The notes beneath the pieces were generated by a model. The model did no database searches. It saw only the letters and a program-made list of their open reading frames with translations, and was not told where the DNA came from. DNA of 51,862 bases, from the NCBI RefSeq assembly GCF_008806385.1, contig NZ_VZZK01000038.1, forward strand, positions 1 through 51,862. Reading direction: 5' to 3'. Each line of letters begins with the position of its first letter. Within the stretch, counting starts at the first letter, position 1. Origin of the DNA: Methylobacterium soli. GTDB lineage: Bacteria; Pseudomonadota; Alphaproteobacteria; Rhizobiales; Beijerinckiaceae. The translations under genes were made by a program, and so were the position numbers. Positions 8,175 through 17,688 of this stretch are shown here, one piece after another.

Positions 8175-10058
8175 ATGTTCCTCGATTGGCTCGAGCGCCG
8201 CATCGATCCGTTCGCGCCTTTCGACGAAGGGAGAATGCCGCCGAAGACCGTGCTGGGCTTCGCCAATTTCTACCTTCGGCCGATACGGGCAGCCCTCGTC
8301 GTGCTGCTCCTGATCTCGATCGTCGCCGGAACAATCGAGGCCTCGCTCTACCTCCTGATGCGATGGTTTATCGACCTGATGAACACCGCCGATCGCGCGA
8401 ACGTGCTGCAGGAGCACGGCGTCGCCATCGCTCTTTCCGTCGTTCTGGTGCTCGTCGTGCGCCCGGTCGCGATCTGGCTTCACGAGGTATTTTCGAACCA
8501 ACTCGTGGTCCCGCAATCCACGAACCAGATCCGCTGGCGCACCCATCTCTACACCCTCGGGCACTCGCTCTCGTACTTCCAGGCGGACTTCGCCGGGCGA
8601 CTCGCGAACCGGGTGGTTCAGGTCGGGCCCGCGGTGCGGGAGCTTGCCGTCGTTTTCATCGACACGCTCCTCTACGTGGCGATCTACGCCGTGACGGCGG
8701 TCGTGCTGTTCGGCTCGATCTCGCCGTGGCTCGCCTTGCCGGTCCTCGTCTGGGTCGTCGCCTACGCGGTCCTGACGCGCTGGTTCGTGCCCCGTGCCCG
8801 CAGGCGCTCGCATGCCACCGCCGATACCCGCTCGACCCTCATCGGGCGCGTGGTGGACAGCTACACCAACATCCTCACCGTCAAGCTCTTTGCCCGCGAC
8901 CGCGAGGAGCGTGCTGCCGTCCGCGACGCCGTGGACATTCACACCCGTGCTTATCTCCACCAGTTCCGCCTCGTCACCTTCACCACGACGCTGCTCGGGA
9001 TCATGAACAGCCTGCTCCTCCTCGCGACGGGTGGGGTGAGCTTTCTCCTGTGGCAGCGTGCCGGCATGACCACCGGCGAAGCGGCGGCCGGGCTTGCGCT
9101 CGTGCTGCGTCTCATCGCGATGTCGGGCTGGGTGATGCAGACCGTTCGCGGCGTGTTCGAGAATGTCGGGGTGATCCAGGAGAGCATGCAGACCATCGCC
9201 CGGCCGCACGCCATCACGGATGTGCCCGATGCAGGAATTCTTGCGGTCAGCGGCGGGGGCATCCGGTTCGAGCATGTCAGCTTCCACTATGGCCGTGGCG
9301 ACGCCAACATCATCGAGGACCTGAACCTGACGATCCCGCCGGGCGAGAAGGTGGGCCTCGTCGGGGTCAGTGGAGCGGGCAAGACCACGATCACAGCGCT
9401 CCTCCTACGGTTGCACGATCTCGAGGGCGGCCGCATCCTGGTCGACGATCAGGACATCGCGCGCGTCACGCAGGCTTCCCTGCGCAGCGCCGTCGCCATG
9501 GTGACGCAGGATACCTCGCTTCTGCATCGCTCGATCCGTGACAACATTGCCTATGGGCGGCCGGACGCCACCCAGGATGAGATCGAGCGCGCGGCGCGCT
9601 TGGCCCATGCGGATGAATTCATCCGCGACCTGGTCGACCACAAGGGGCGCCGCGGCTACGACGCCCAGGTGGGTGAGCGCGGCGTCAAGCTTTCCGGCGG
9701 CCAACGTCAGCGCATCGCCATCGCGCGCGTCATCCTCAAGGATGCGCCGATCCTGATTCTCGACGAGGCGACGTCCGCCCTGGACAGTCAGGTCGAGGCG
9801 GCGATCCAGGAATCCCTCGACACCCTGATGCAAGGCAAGACCGTCCTGGCCATCGCGCATCGTCTCTCGACGATCGCGGCTCTCGATCGGCTCATCGTCA
9901 TCGACGAAGGTCGCATCGTGGAGGAGGGCACGCATGCCGAGCTGGTCCGAACCGGCGGCCTCTACGCGCGGCTGTGGGCGCGACAATCGGGGGGCTTCCT
10001 CGGCGACGTGAGCTCAAACGAACCGCAGGGCCGGATTTCCGACACGGTCGCGCGGTAG
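8175..10058 (+). CDS. ABC exporter, fused membrane and ATPase domains
   Basis: This is a half-transporter of 627 residues of the MsbA/ATM1-like type. An N-terminal membrane domain of about six helices spans roughly residues 35-320. The ATPase domain has Walker A GVSGAGKTT near residue 396, signature KLSGGQRQRIAIAR, and Walker B ILILDEATSALD, followed by the H-loop AIAHRLSTI. The start ATG at 8175 is chosen because it precedes the conserved FLDWLERRIDPF segment. A MATE pump gene follows 107 bases later on the same strand, so the pair may be co-expressed. The substrate is unknown. Confidence 0.93.
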   Translation: MFLDWLERRIDPFAPFDEGRMPPKTVLGFANFYLRPIRAALVVLLLISIVAGTIEASLYLLMRWFIDLMNTADRANVLQEHGVAIALSVVLVLVVRPVAIWLHEVFSNQLVVPQSTNQIRWRTHLYTLGHSLSYFQADFAGRLANRVVQVGPAVRELAVVFIDTLLYVAIYAVTAVVLFGSISPWLALPVLVWVVAYAVLTRWFVPRARRRSHATADTRSTLIGRVVDSYTNILTVKLFARDREERAAVRDAVDIHTRAYLHQFRLVTFTTTLLGIMNSLLLLATGGVSFLLWQRAGMTTGEAAAGLALVLRLIAMSGWVMQTVRGVFENVGVIQESMQTIARPHAITDVPDAGILAVSGGGIRFEHVSFHYGRGDANIIEDLNLTIPPGEKVGLVGVSGAGKTTITALLLRLHDLEGGRILVDDQDIARVTQASLRSAVAMVTQDTSLLHRSIRDNIAYGRPDATQDEIERAARLAHADEFIRDLVDHKGRRGYDAQVGERGVKLSGGQRQRIAIARVILKDAPILILDEATSALDSQVEAAIQESLDTLMQGKTVLAIAHRLSTIAALDRLIVIDEGRIVEEGTHAELVRTGGLYARLWARQSGGFLGDVSSNEPQGRISDTVAR

Positions 10059-10165
10059 GGCTCCTCGCCTCCAGTCAGAAATCCGGTCAAGGGGTGCATC
10101 GGCGGATCTCGCGCGGTGACCGGCCTTGCCCCGCACCGCATCCCGCAGCCAGGATCAAGACGATC

Positions 10166-11581
10166 ATGACGCCACTTGGCCTCGCGGCGCCCGCCGCGCG
10201 AGGATGGACTCCCTTTGGCGGCCCGCTCATCGGTGAGCTGGGCGCAACGCTGGCGCTGGCGGCGCCTCTCGTCCTGACCAACCTCGCCCAGCACGGGCTG
10301 ATGGCGACCGACGTGATCCTGCTCGGCCGCCTAGGGGCGGCAGAGGTGGCGGCAGGAGCCCTCGCGACGAGCCTCTACTTCGTCCTGTTCATCTTCGGCA
10401 TTGGCCTCACGGCGGCCGTGTCACCCCTGATCGCGGGCGCGATCGGACAGGACCGAAACGCCACGGACGAGGTGCGCCGCACCGTGCGTGCCGGTCTGCG
10501 GGCGGCCACGCTGGTGACAATCCCCTTGATGCTCCTCCTGTGGCACACGGGCCCGATCCTGACCGCCATCGGCGAGCCGGCGGAACTGGCGGCCGCGGCT
10601 GGTGCCTACATGCGGGCGCTCCAATGGTCGATGGGACCGGCACTGCTGTTCATGGTGCTGCGCGCCAGCCTCTCCGCCCTGGAACGGCCGGGCTGGCCCC
10701 TATTGGTCAGCATCGCGGCGCTGCCGGTCAATGTCGGTTTGGCGCTCTGGCTTGCCTTCGAAGGACCCGGCAGGCTCGGAATCGGGCTCGTGGGCGTCGG
10801 CCTCGCGACGACTCTCGCGTCGATGTTCAGCGTCGCAGTCCTCTGTTTGATCGTGATCGTTGACAAAGCGCTGCGTCCCTACCAGCTGCTGCGGCGCGTT
10901 TGGCGCTTCGACGCCAAGCGACTCGCATCGGTCTTCCGCCTCGGTCTCCCGATGGCGGCAACCGGGCTTGCGGAGGCTGGCCTCTTCGAGGCGGCCGTGC
11001 TCGGCATGGGCCTGTTCGGTACGGCCCAACTCGCCGCACATGCCGTCATCATTCAGATCGCCGCTCTCTGCTTCATGGTGCCGAACGGCATCGCTCAAGC
11101 CGCGACCGTGCGGGTCGGCCTCGCCTACGGCGCGCGCGACGGCGAAGCCTTGCGCCATGCGGGCTGGGTGGCGCTGGGACTCGGCTTCGGCTTCATGGCC
11201 CTCTGCGCCGTGGGACAATTGAGCCTTCCGCGCGCCATGATCGGGCTCTTTCTCGACCTCGATGACGCCAGGAATGCCGCGGTTCTTCCCTTCGCGATCG
11301 GATTCCTCGGACTCGCCGCGCTCTTCGCCATCGCGGACGGCGTCCAGTCCGTGACCCTAGGAATGTTGCGCGGCCTCCAGGACACACGGGTGCCGATGCT
11401 GATCGCGCTCTTCGGATATTGGGGCATCGGGGTACCGACGGGGATCGGCCTCGCCTGGGGCCTGCGACTCCAGGGCTACGGCATCTGGATCGGTTTCTGC
11501 GCAGCCCTGTTCGTGGTCGCGATCCTTCTGGTGGCGCGGTGGCGCCGGCTCACCGGAAGGCGGATGCCGGCCCTGTCGTGA
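10166..11581 (+). CDS. MATE family efflux transporter
   Basis: This membrane antiporter of 471 residues has about 12 hydrophobic segments and is NorM-like. The family start LAAPLVLTNLAQHGLMATDVILLG and the matching second-half segments (GLPMAATGLAEAGLFEAAVLGMGLFG) show the internal two-fold repeat. The family exports cationic drugs and metabolites using Na+ or H+. The ATG at 10166 follows AGGATCAAGACGATC. The reading frame continues upstream only by overlapping the ABC exporter gene. It sits just before petABC but is separated by 209 bases. Confidence 0.93.
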   Translation: MTPLGLAAPAARGWTPFGGPLIGELGATLALAAPLVLTNLAQHGLMATDVILLGRLGAAEVAAGALATSLYFVLFIFGIGLTAAVSPLIAGAIGQDRNATDEVRRTVRAGLRAATLVTIPLMLLLWHTGPILTAIGEPAELAAAAGAYMRALQWSMGPALLFMVLRASLSALERPGWPLLVSIAALPVNVGLALWLAFEGPGRLGIGLVGVGLATTLASMFSVAVLCLIVIVDKALRPYQLLRRVWRFDAKRLASVFRLGLPMAATGLAEAGLFEAAVLGMGLFGTAQLAAHAVIIQIAALCFMVPNGIAQAATVRVGLAYGARDGEALRHAGWVALGLGFGFMALCAVGQLSLPRAMIGLFLDLDDARNAAVLPFAIGFLGLAALFAIADGVQSVTLGMLRGLQDTRVPMLIALFGYWGIGVPTGIGLAWGLRLQGYGIWIGFCAALFVVAILLVARWRRLTGRRMPALS

Positions 11582-11790
11582 GCGAAGCGGGCGAGAAACA
11601 ATCATCGGGTTTGTGCAACGCGGTCGCGGCGGTCAGCTTGACTTCGGGCGACGCGCGGTCGCATTGCACACCTTAGAACGATAATGCTTCGGTCCTACGC
11701 GGGCTGGCATATCCTCGACAGCCCCTGGGGGACCGGCGCCGGCTTCGGCGTGCTCGGGACCTAGATGTCCGCATGCTTGGAGTTTGAGCC

Positions 11791-12366
11791 TTGGCGAACA
11801 CCGCGGCCACCGGCGATGCCACCCCGCATGGGGCCGAAGGCACCCGTCGCGATTTCCTGTTCCTCGCGACCGGTGCGGGGCTCGCGGTCGGCGCGGGCGC
11901 TGTCGCATGGCCCTTCATCGCCTCGATGGCGCCTGATGCCGCGACGATCGCGGCCGGCGCCCCCATCGAGGTCGATCTGGCCCCGATCCAGGAAGGTCAG
12001 ATCATCAACGTCTTCTGGCGTGGCAAGCTGATCTTCGTGCGCAGCCGCTCGGAGAAGGAGATCAAGGAGGCTCAGGACGTGAAGATGTCCGAGCTGATCG
12101 ATCCGCAGCCCGATTCGGCCCGCGTCAAGGAAGGCCATGCCAAGTGGCTCGTGGTCTACGGCAATTGCACCCATCTCGGCTGCGTGCCCATCGGTCACCA
12201 GGGCCAGTACGAGGGGTGGTCCTGCCCTTGCCACGGCTCGCTCTACGATACCTCCGGTCGCGTCCGCCGCGGCCCCGCCCCGACGAACCTGCCCGTTCCC
12301 CCCTACGCCTTCCAGTCGGACACCAAGATCCGGATCGGCGAAGAGGGCGGCAAGGCCGCGGCCTGA
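11791..12366 (+). CDS. petA: Rieske iron-sulfur subunit of cytochrome bc1
   Basis: This subunit carries the [2Fe-2S] cluster that passes electrons from ubiquinol to cytochrome c1, on the periplasmic side of the membrane. At 191 residues it has a twin-arginine-like TRRDFLF motif at about 18-24, a transmembrane anchor at about 24-45, and cluster motifs CTHLGC (126-131) and CPCHGS (145-150). The start appears to be TTG at 11791, with TTGGAG upstream; there is no in-frame ATG before the TRRDFL motif. It is first in the petABC operon, with 24 bases to petB. Confidence 0.97.
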   Translation: MANTAATGDATPHGAEGTRRDFLFLATGAGLAVGAGAVAWPFIASMAPDAATIAAGAPIEVDLAPIQEGQIINVFWRGKLIFVRSRSEKEIKEAQDVKMSELIDPQPDSARVKEGHAKWLVVYGNCTHLGCVPIGHQGQYEGWSCPCHGSLYDTSGRVRRGPAPTNLPVPPYAFQSDTKIRIGEEGGKAAA

Positions 12367-12390
12367 TCACTCGAGAAGCGGGTTAGCCCC

Positions 12391-13677
12391 ATGAGCGCAC
12401 ACGCGACGACCTATGTGCCGAAGAGCCGCCTCGCGAAGTGGTTCGAGTCACGCTTGCCGATCGTCGGCCTCGTCCATTCGTCCTTCGTGGCCTTCCCGGT
12501 GCCGCGCAACCTGAACTATTTCTGGACCTTCGGGGCGATCCTGATCGCGATGCTCGCCTCGCAGATCATCACGGGCGTCTGGCTCGCGATGCATTACGAG
12601 CCCTCGGCCACCGCCGCCTTCAACTCCGTCGAGCACATCATGCGCGACGTGAATTATGGCTGGCTGCTGCGCTACGCCCATGCGAACGGCGCCTCGATGT
12701 TCTTCGTGGCCGTCTACGTCCACATCTTCCGCAACCTCTACTACGGGTCGTACAAGGCCCCGCGCGAGGTGCTCTACATCCTCGGCGTGATCATCTATCT
12801 TCTGATGATGGCGACCGCCTTCCTCGGCTACACCCTGCCGTGGGGCCAGATGAGCTTCTGGGGCGCCACCGTCATCACGAACATTCTGGCGGCGATTCCG
12901 GTCGTCGGCGACACCATCCAGAGCCTGCTCTGGGGCGGCTACTCGGTCGGCAACCCGACCATCAACCGCTTCTTCTCGCTGCATTATCTGCTGCCCTTCA
13001 TGATCGCGGGCGTCGTCGTGCTCCACGTCTGGGCGCTGCACGTCACCGGTCAGAACAACCCGACGGGCATACCGATCAAGTCCGGCAAGGATGCGGTGCC
13101 GTTCACGCCCTACGCGACGATCAAGGACGTGTTCGCCACCGTCGTCTTCATGATCCTGTTCGCCTGGTTCATCTTCTATCAGCCGAACTATCTCGGTCAC
13201 GCCGACAACTACGTCCCGGCCAATCCTGCCGTGACCCCGGCCCACATCGTCCCCGAATGGTACTTTCTGCCGTTCTACGCGATCCTGCGGGCGGTGCCGG
13301 ACAAGCTCGGCGGCGTGATCCTGATGTTCGGCGCGGTGCTGATCCTCGCCTTCGCGCCCTGGCTCGATACTTCGCGTGTCCGCTCCTGCAACTACCGGCC
13401 GATCTACCGCCAGTTCTTCTGGGTGTTCCTGATCGTCTGTGTCGTGCTCGGCTGGCTCGGTGCCAAGCCTCCGGAAGGCGGCTACGTGCTCGCGGCACGC
13501 ATCTGCACGGCCTATTACTTCGCCCACTTCCTCATCGTGATGCCACTGGTCGGTCTGTTCGAGACCCCCAAGGCGCTGCCGGGCTCGATCCTGGAAAGCG
13601 TCACGGGCCCGGGCAAGCAGGTAAGCGGATCGGGATTACCGACTGGCGCCGCGGCGGCGCCGACGACCAAGGGCTGA
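12391..13677 (+). CDS. petB: cytochrome b subunit of cytochrome bc1
   Basis: This integral membrane subunit of 428 residues binds two b hemes and forms the quinone sites. Motifs include GYTLPWGQMSFWGATVITN and the PEWYFLPFYAILR Qo-site loop; histidines lie in the expected helices (for example RYAHANGASMFF and HVWALHVTGQ). Length fits a stand-alone cytochrome b, not the cytochrome b-c1 fusion found in Bradyrhizobium. It has a short alanine/glycine-rich tail. It is 20 bases before petC in one operon. Confidence 0.98.
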   Translation: MSAHATTYVPKSRLAKWFESRLPIVGLVHSSFVAFPVPRNLNYFWTFGAILIAMLASQIITGVWLAMHYEPSATAAFNSVEHIMRDVNYGWLLRYAHANGASMFFVAVYVHIFRNLYYGSYKAPREVLYILGVIIYLLMMATAFLGYTLPWGQMSFWGATVITNILAAIPVVGDTIQSLLWGGYSVGNPTINRFFSLHYLLPFMIAGVVVLHVWALHVTGQNNPTGIPIKSGKDAVPFTPYATIKDVFATVVFMILFAWFIFYQPNYLGHADNYVPANPAVTPAHIVPEWYFLPFYAILRAVPDKLGGVILMFGAVLILAFAPWLDTSRVRSCNYRPIYRQFFWVFLIVCVVLGWLGAKPPEGGYVLAARICTAYYFAHFLIVMPLVGLFETPKALPGSILESVTGPGKQVSGSGLPTGAAAAPTTKG

Positions 13678-13697
13678 GGGCAAGGGTCTCAAGAACC

Positions 13698-14597
13698 ATG
13701 AAAGCCACACGACTCCTCGCCGCCTCCCTTCTCGCGGTCCTGCTGGGCACCGCGGCGGCCTCTGCCGAGGATGCCCACGGAAGCCCGCAGCCCCCGCGGG
13801 TGAAGTGGAGCTTCGCCGGCGTTTTCGGCAAGTTCGATCAGGCTCAGCTTCAGCGCGGCTTCCAGGTCTACAAGGAGGTCTGCTCGAGCTGCCACAGCAT
13901 GAAGCTGGTCAGCTTCCGCAACCTTGCCGAGCCCGGCGGGCCGGACTACTCGGCAGGGCAGGTCAGGGCGCTTGCCGCGACCTATCAGGTCAAGGACGGC
14001 CCGAACGACGCCGGGGAAATGTTCGAGCGCCCGGGCCGCGCGGCCGATACCTTCCCGCCGCCCTTCCCGAACGATCAGGCCGCAGCCTCCGCCAATGGCG
14101 GCAAGGCCCCCCCCGACTTCTCGGTTCTCGCCAAGGCGCGCACCTTCGAGCGGGGCTTTCCCTGGTTCGTCTTCGACGCGCTGCCCTTCATGGGCTATTC
14201 CGAGCAGGGCGTGGACTACATCCACGCACTTCTGAACGGCTACGAGGATCCGTCTGAGGGCAAGGAAGTTCCGGCCGGAACCTACTACAACACCTATTAT
14301 CCGGGCCACCTCATCGCCATGCCGAAGCCTCTCAGCGACGGCCAGGTGACCTACGCCAAGAACGACAAGGGTGAACCCGTCGTCCCGGAGACCGTCGACC
14401 AGTATTCCAGGGACGTCGCAGCCTTCATGGCCTGGGCGGCCGAGCCGCATCTGGAGGCCCGCAAGGCTCTGGGCTTCCGGGTGATTCTGTTCCTCATCCT
14501 GCTCTCGGGCCTGCTCTATTACGTGAAGAAGCGGGTCTGGGCGGATGTCGGCGGCGAGGTTCACGGCCTGCAGCCGGAACTTCATAAGACCTACTGA
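13698..14597 (+). CDS. petC: cytochrome c1 subunit of cytochrome bc1
   Basis: This 299-residue subunit takes electrons from the Rieske protein and gives them to soluble cytochrome c. It has a cleavable signal peptide (about residues 1-23, ending ASAE), heme motif CSSCH at residues 62-66, a probable axial methionine in HLIAMPKPL, and one C-terminal transmembrane anchor (FRVILFLILLSGLLYYVKKR). The start ATG at 13698 sits directly before the signal peptide; the longer open frame upstream lies inside petB and is not coding. A strong stem-loop follows. Confidence 0.98.
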   Translation: MKATRLLAASLLAVLLGTAAASAEDAHGSPQPPRVKWSFAGVFGKFDQAQLQRGFQVYKEVCSSCHSMKLVSFRNLAEPGGPDYSAGQVRALAATYQVKDGPNDAGEMFERPGRAADTFPPPFPNDQAAASANGGKAPPDFSVLAKARTFERGFPWFVFDALPFMGYSEQGVDYIHALLNGYEDPSEGKEVPAGTYYNTYYPGHLIAMPKPLSDGQVTYAKNDKGEPVVPETVDQYSRDVAAFMAWAAEPHLEARKALGFRVILFLILLSGLLYYVKKRVWADVGGEVHGLQPELHKTY

Positions 14598-14638
14598 GCC
14601 AGATCGAACCAGGCGAAGCATTCGCCGCATATGAGACC

Positions 14639-14665
14639 GAACGGGCCCCTTCGCGGGGCCCGTTC
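14639..14665 (+). terminator. stem-loop after petC
   Basis: An 11-bp perfect stem (14639-14649 with 14655-14665) with loop TTCGC lies 42 bases after the petC stop. It has no T-run, so it may stop transcription weakly or protect the 3' end. Confidence 0.55.
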
Positions 14666-14756
14666 ACGTCTGGGCGGGTCCGGTACGTCCGGCCTCGATC
14701 GTGGTAGCGCTGCCCGGCGACGCGTGACGTCGATGTTCGAACCGAAGGAGTACCCC

Positions 14757-15632
14757 ATGACGGCAGCCGTGCTCGGTGTGATGGGCGGTTCCGGTGTCTA
14801 CGATCTGCCGGGCTTGGAGGATGTGCGGGAGGAGCGGATCAGCTCGCCTTGGGGCGAGCCGTCGGACGCGCTGCGGATCGGCCGGATCGGTGAGACCAAG
14901 GTCGTCTTCCTCGCCCGCCACGGTCGCGGCCACCGTCTCTCCCCGTCCGGAATCGATTACCGGGCCAATATCGATGCCTTGAAGCGGGCAGGCGTCACCG
15001 ATCTCATCGCGCTCTCCGCCTGCGGCTCGTTCCGCAACGAACTGCACCCCGGCCTCTTCGTCCTCGTCGACCAATTCGTCGACCGTACGCATGGGCGCCC
15101 CTCGTCGTTCTTCGGGAATGGCTGCGTCGCCCACGTGTCGCTGGCCCACCCGGTTGGTCCGGCACTGCAGAGGCGGATCGCGGCAGCCGCCGAGGTCGAG
15201 GACATTCCGGTCCATCGCGGCGGAACGTATGTCTGCATGGAAGGCCCGCAATTCTCGACGCTCGCGGAGTCCAAGACCTACAAGAGCCTCGGCTATGACG
15301 TCATCGGCATGACGAACATGCCGGAGGCCAAGCTCGCACGTGAGGCCGAGATTACCTACGCGACGATCGCGATGGTGACGGATTTCGATTGCTGGCATCC
15401 GGGCCACGACGCGGTCGACGTCGCTGCCGTCATCGCGGTCGCCCGGGCGAACGCCGACAAGGCAGCGCGGCTCGTTGCCCGCATCGCGCGCGATTTTCCG
15501 CGTGAGCGCGAGGCCTGTCCGGCCGGATCGGATCGAGCCCTGGAGGGCGCCATCATGACGGCCCCACAGCACCGCGATCCCGCACTGATCGCCAAGCTCG
15601 ACGCGGTGGCCGGACGCGTCCTGCGCGGCTGA
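14757..15632 (+). CDS. mtnP: S-methyl-5'-thioadenosine phosphorylase
   Basis: The enzyme splits methylthioadenosine with phosphate into adenine and 5-methylthioribose 1-phosphate, the first step of methionine salvage. The 291-residue protein shows the MTAP/PNP family start LGVMGGSGVYDLPGL, FLARHGRGHRLSPS, the CGSFRNELHPG block and MEGPQFSTLAESK, followed by VIGMTNMPEAKLAREAE. ATG at 14757 has AAGGAG at the ideal distance; frames upstream overlap the petC stem-loop and are not supported. It lies between petC and the his genes. Confidence 0.96.
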   Translation: MTAAVLGVMGGSGVYDLPGLEDVREERISSPWGEPSDALRIGRIGETKVVFLARHGRGHRLSPSGIDYRANIDALKRAGVTDLIALSACGSFRNELHPGLFVLVDQFVDRTHGRPSSFFGNGCVAHVSLAHPVGPALQRRIAAAAEVEDIPVHRGGTYVCMEGPQFSTLAESKTYKSLGYDVIGMTNMPEAKLAREAEITYATIAMVTDFDCWHPGHDAVDVAAVIAVARANADKAARLVARIARDFPREREACPAGSDRALEGAIMTAPQHRDPALIAKLDAVAGRVLRG

Positions 15633-15706
15633 CCGGCACCGCCTGCAAGCGGGGACAACGCGTTTTCTTGACGGAAACCCTTCCCCCAACGGCGAAATCC
15701 GCACTA

Positions 15707-15728
15707 GAAGGCGGCTTCGGCCGCCTTC
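15707..15728 (+). terminator. UUCG-capped stem-loop between mtnP and hisB
   Basis: A 9-bp perfect stem closed by C(TTCG)G (15707-15715 with 15720-15728). It lies 75 bases after mtnP and 26 bases before hisB. It could end mtnP transcripts or lie in the his leader. There is no T-run. Confidence 0.45.
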
Positions 15729-15754
15729 GGCCCGAACGAGAAGCGAAACCAGTG

Positions 15755-16342
15755 ATGCGCGCGGCCAGTATCAGCCGTCGGACGGCAGAGACCGACGTCA
15801 CCGTCTCGATCGACCTTGACGGGACCGGGAAGGCCGCGATCGCCACCGGCGTCGGCTTCCTCGATCACATGCTGGAATTGTTCGCCCGCCACGGGCTATT
15901 CGACCTCGAAGTGAAGGTCGATGGCGACCTGCATGTCGATCAGCACCACACCACGGAAGATGCCGGTATCGCGCTCGGCCAGGCTTTCGCCAAGGCGTTG
16001 GGCGAAAAGCGCGGTATCGCGCGCTACGCCGACATTCACCTGCCGATGGACGAGGCGTTGACGCGCATCGCCATCGACATTTCGGGCCGCCCCTTCCTCG
16101 TCTTCCGCACGGAATTCCGGGTCGAGAAGATCGGGCAGTTCGATACCGAGCTCGTGCGCGAGTGGTTTCAGGCCTTCGCGATGAACGCGGGGATCACCCT
16201 GCATGTCGAGACGCTGTACGGTGACAACGCTCACCATATCGCGGAGAGCTGCTTCAAGGGGCTGGCCCGCACCTTGCGGAAGGCGGTGTCCATCGATCCG
16301 CGGGAAGAAGGACGCGTACCGTCGACGAAAGGTACACTCTGA
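15755..16342 (+). CDS. hisB: imidazoleglycerol-phosphate dehydratase
   Basis: This is the monofunctional dehydratase of histidine synthesis, 195 residues, without the phosphatase domain of the E. coli HisB fusion. Metal-binding histidine blocks are clear: FLDHMLELFARHG, DQHHTTEDAGIALG and NAHHIAES. The start ATG at 15755 fits the family N-terminus (a GTG directly before it is possible). It heads the run hisB, DUF2628, hisH, hisA, hisF, hisE, coaA. Confidence 0.97.
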   Translation: MRAASISRRTAETDVTVSIDLDGTGKAAIATGVGFLDHMLELFARHGLFDLEVKVDGDLHVDQHHTTEDAGIALGQAFAKALGEKRGIARYADIHLPMDEALTRIAIDISGRPFLVFRTEFRVEKIGQFDTELVREWFQAFAMNAGITLHVETLYGDNAHHIAESCFKGLARTLRKAVSIDPREEGRVPSTKGTL

Positions 16343-16447
16343 AGGCAGCTGGTGTGCCTTGGGAAGGCGGACCAGGCTCCTGAACGCGGCGTTGCGGGAT
16401 CGGCCAGCCGGTCGGCGGCCGGGAGCTTACGGAAGGGAGTGACGAGG

Positions 16448-16936
16448 ATGCGAAGCTACACGCTCCATCTGCCGCGGGATGCTCGCGCGGGCGAGTCGCA
16501 CGAGCTTGATCGGGCGCAGCTCGTCCCGGACGGATTTTCCTGGGCGGCATTCGCGTTCACGGTCCTGTGGTTCTTCTATCATCGGCTCTGGATTGCCGGG
16601 ATCGGTGTCCTGATCGGCCTCGCCGCCGCGGCATTCGCCGGACATGCTCTCGGCCTGTCGCCGTTCATGGGTTTCCTCGTCACGCTCCTGCTCTCCATCC
16701 TGATCGGCCTCGAAGCTTCGAGCCTGCGTCGCTGGACCTTGGCCCGCAGGGGCCGCCCGGTCCGCGACGCGGTCGTCGCGCGCGATGCCGCGGAAGCGGA
16801 GACCAAGGCGATGACGCGCTGGCTCGATCCCGCATCGGCTCCGCGCACCCTGGCGCCGGCCGCTTTCGCGGGGGCGGCGAGCCGACCGAGCGAGCCGGTC
16901 ATCGGCTTGTTCCCGTTCAACGAGGGTCGCCGGTGA
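16448..16936 (+). CDS. DUF2628 membrane protein in the his cluster
   Basis: This is a 162-residue protein of unknown function that matches the DUF2628 family by its FSWAAFAFTVLWFFYHRLW block. Two or three hydrophobic helices lie at about residues 34-100. The C-terminal third is polar, with alanine/proline-rich stretches and a final IGLFPFNEGRR. The start ATG at 16448 is preceded by GGGAGTGACGAGG. Its place between hisB and hisH recurs in Hyphomicrobiales (known from gene order), but no histidine-related role has been shown to my knowledge. Confidence 0.85.
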   Translation: MRSYTLHLPRDARAGESHELDRAQLVPDGFSWAAFAFTVLWFFYHRLWIAGIGVLIGLAAAAFAGHALGLSPFMGFLVTLLLSILIGLEASSLRRWTLARRGRPVRDAVVARDAAEAETKAMTRWLDPASAPRTLAPAAFAGAASRPSEPVIGLFPFNEGRR

Positions 16937-16982
16937 GACGGCTGATCCTGGACGACATTGGAATGAGTGAGGCAGGCCAGTC

Positions 16983-17645
16983 GTGACGCAGGAAATGGTC
17001 GCGATCATCGATTACGGCTCCGGGAACTTGCACTCGGCAGCCAAGGCGTTCGAGCGTGCCGCCCGCGAGGCTGGGCTGCATGACACGCGGATCCTCGTCA
17101 CGAGCGATCCCGAGATCGTGCGGGGGGCGGATCGGGTGGTTCTGCCGGGTGTCGGCGCCTACGCGGATTGTCGTCGTGGGCTCGATGCAGTGCCGGGTAT
17201 GGTCGAGGCCATGTCGGAGGCCGTGCAGGGCCGTGGGCGCCCGTTCCTGGGCATCTGCGTCGGCATGCAGCTGATGGCGAGCCGAGGACTCGAATACGAG
17301 GTGACATCGGGCCTCGGTTGGATCCCGGGCGATGTCGGGCCGATCCGGCCGGCTGATCCCGCGCTCAAGGTCCCGCATATGGGCTGGAACACGCTGGCCC
17401 CTGAGCGACCGCACGCGCTCCTCGATGGAATCCCGACGGGCGAGGATGGCATCCACGCCTATTTCGTGCACAGCTACGCCCTCAAGGCGGATCGCCCGGG
17501 CGATGTCGTCGCGCATAGCGAGTACGGTGGGCCGGTGACGGCGATCGTCGGACGGGACAACCTCGCCGGGACGCAATTCCATCCGGAGAAGAGCCAGCGC
17601 CTCGGATTGGCGCTGATCGCGAATTTCCTGCGCTGGCGCCCCTGA
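16983..17645 (+). CDS. hisH: imidazole glycerol phosphate synthase, glutaminase subunit
   Basis: This 220-residue class I glutamine amidotransferase makes ammonia for HisF. It begins VAIIDYGSGNLHSA, has the nucleophile in FLGICVGMQLM (Cys92) and the HPEKS block at the C-terminus with the catalytic His and Glu. The start is GTG at 16983. It lies 46 bases after the DUF2628 gene and 43 before hisA. Confidence 0.97.
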   Translation: MTQEMVAIIDYGSGNLHSAAKAFERAAREAGLHDTRILVTSDPEIVRGADRVVLPGVGAYADCRRGLDAVPGMVEAMSEAVQGRGRPFLGICVGMQLMASRGLEYEVTSGLGWIPGDVGPIRPADPALKVPHMGWNTLAPERPHALLDGIPTGEDGIHAYFVHSYALKADRPGDVVAHSEYGGPVTAIVGRDNLAGTQFHPEKSQRLGLALIANFLRWRP

Positions 17646-17688
17646 CCGATCGGTCCCAGCTTCCCGTACTCTGAGGCGAGTATCCCGC

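Noticed and set aside
12438..13697. Long frame inside petB continuing into petC
   Set aside because: The first part is out of frame with petB and R/L/H-rich; petC begins at its signal peptide at 13698.
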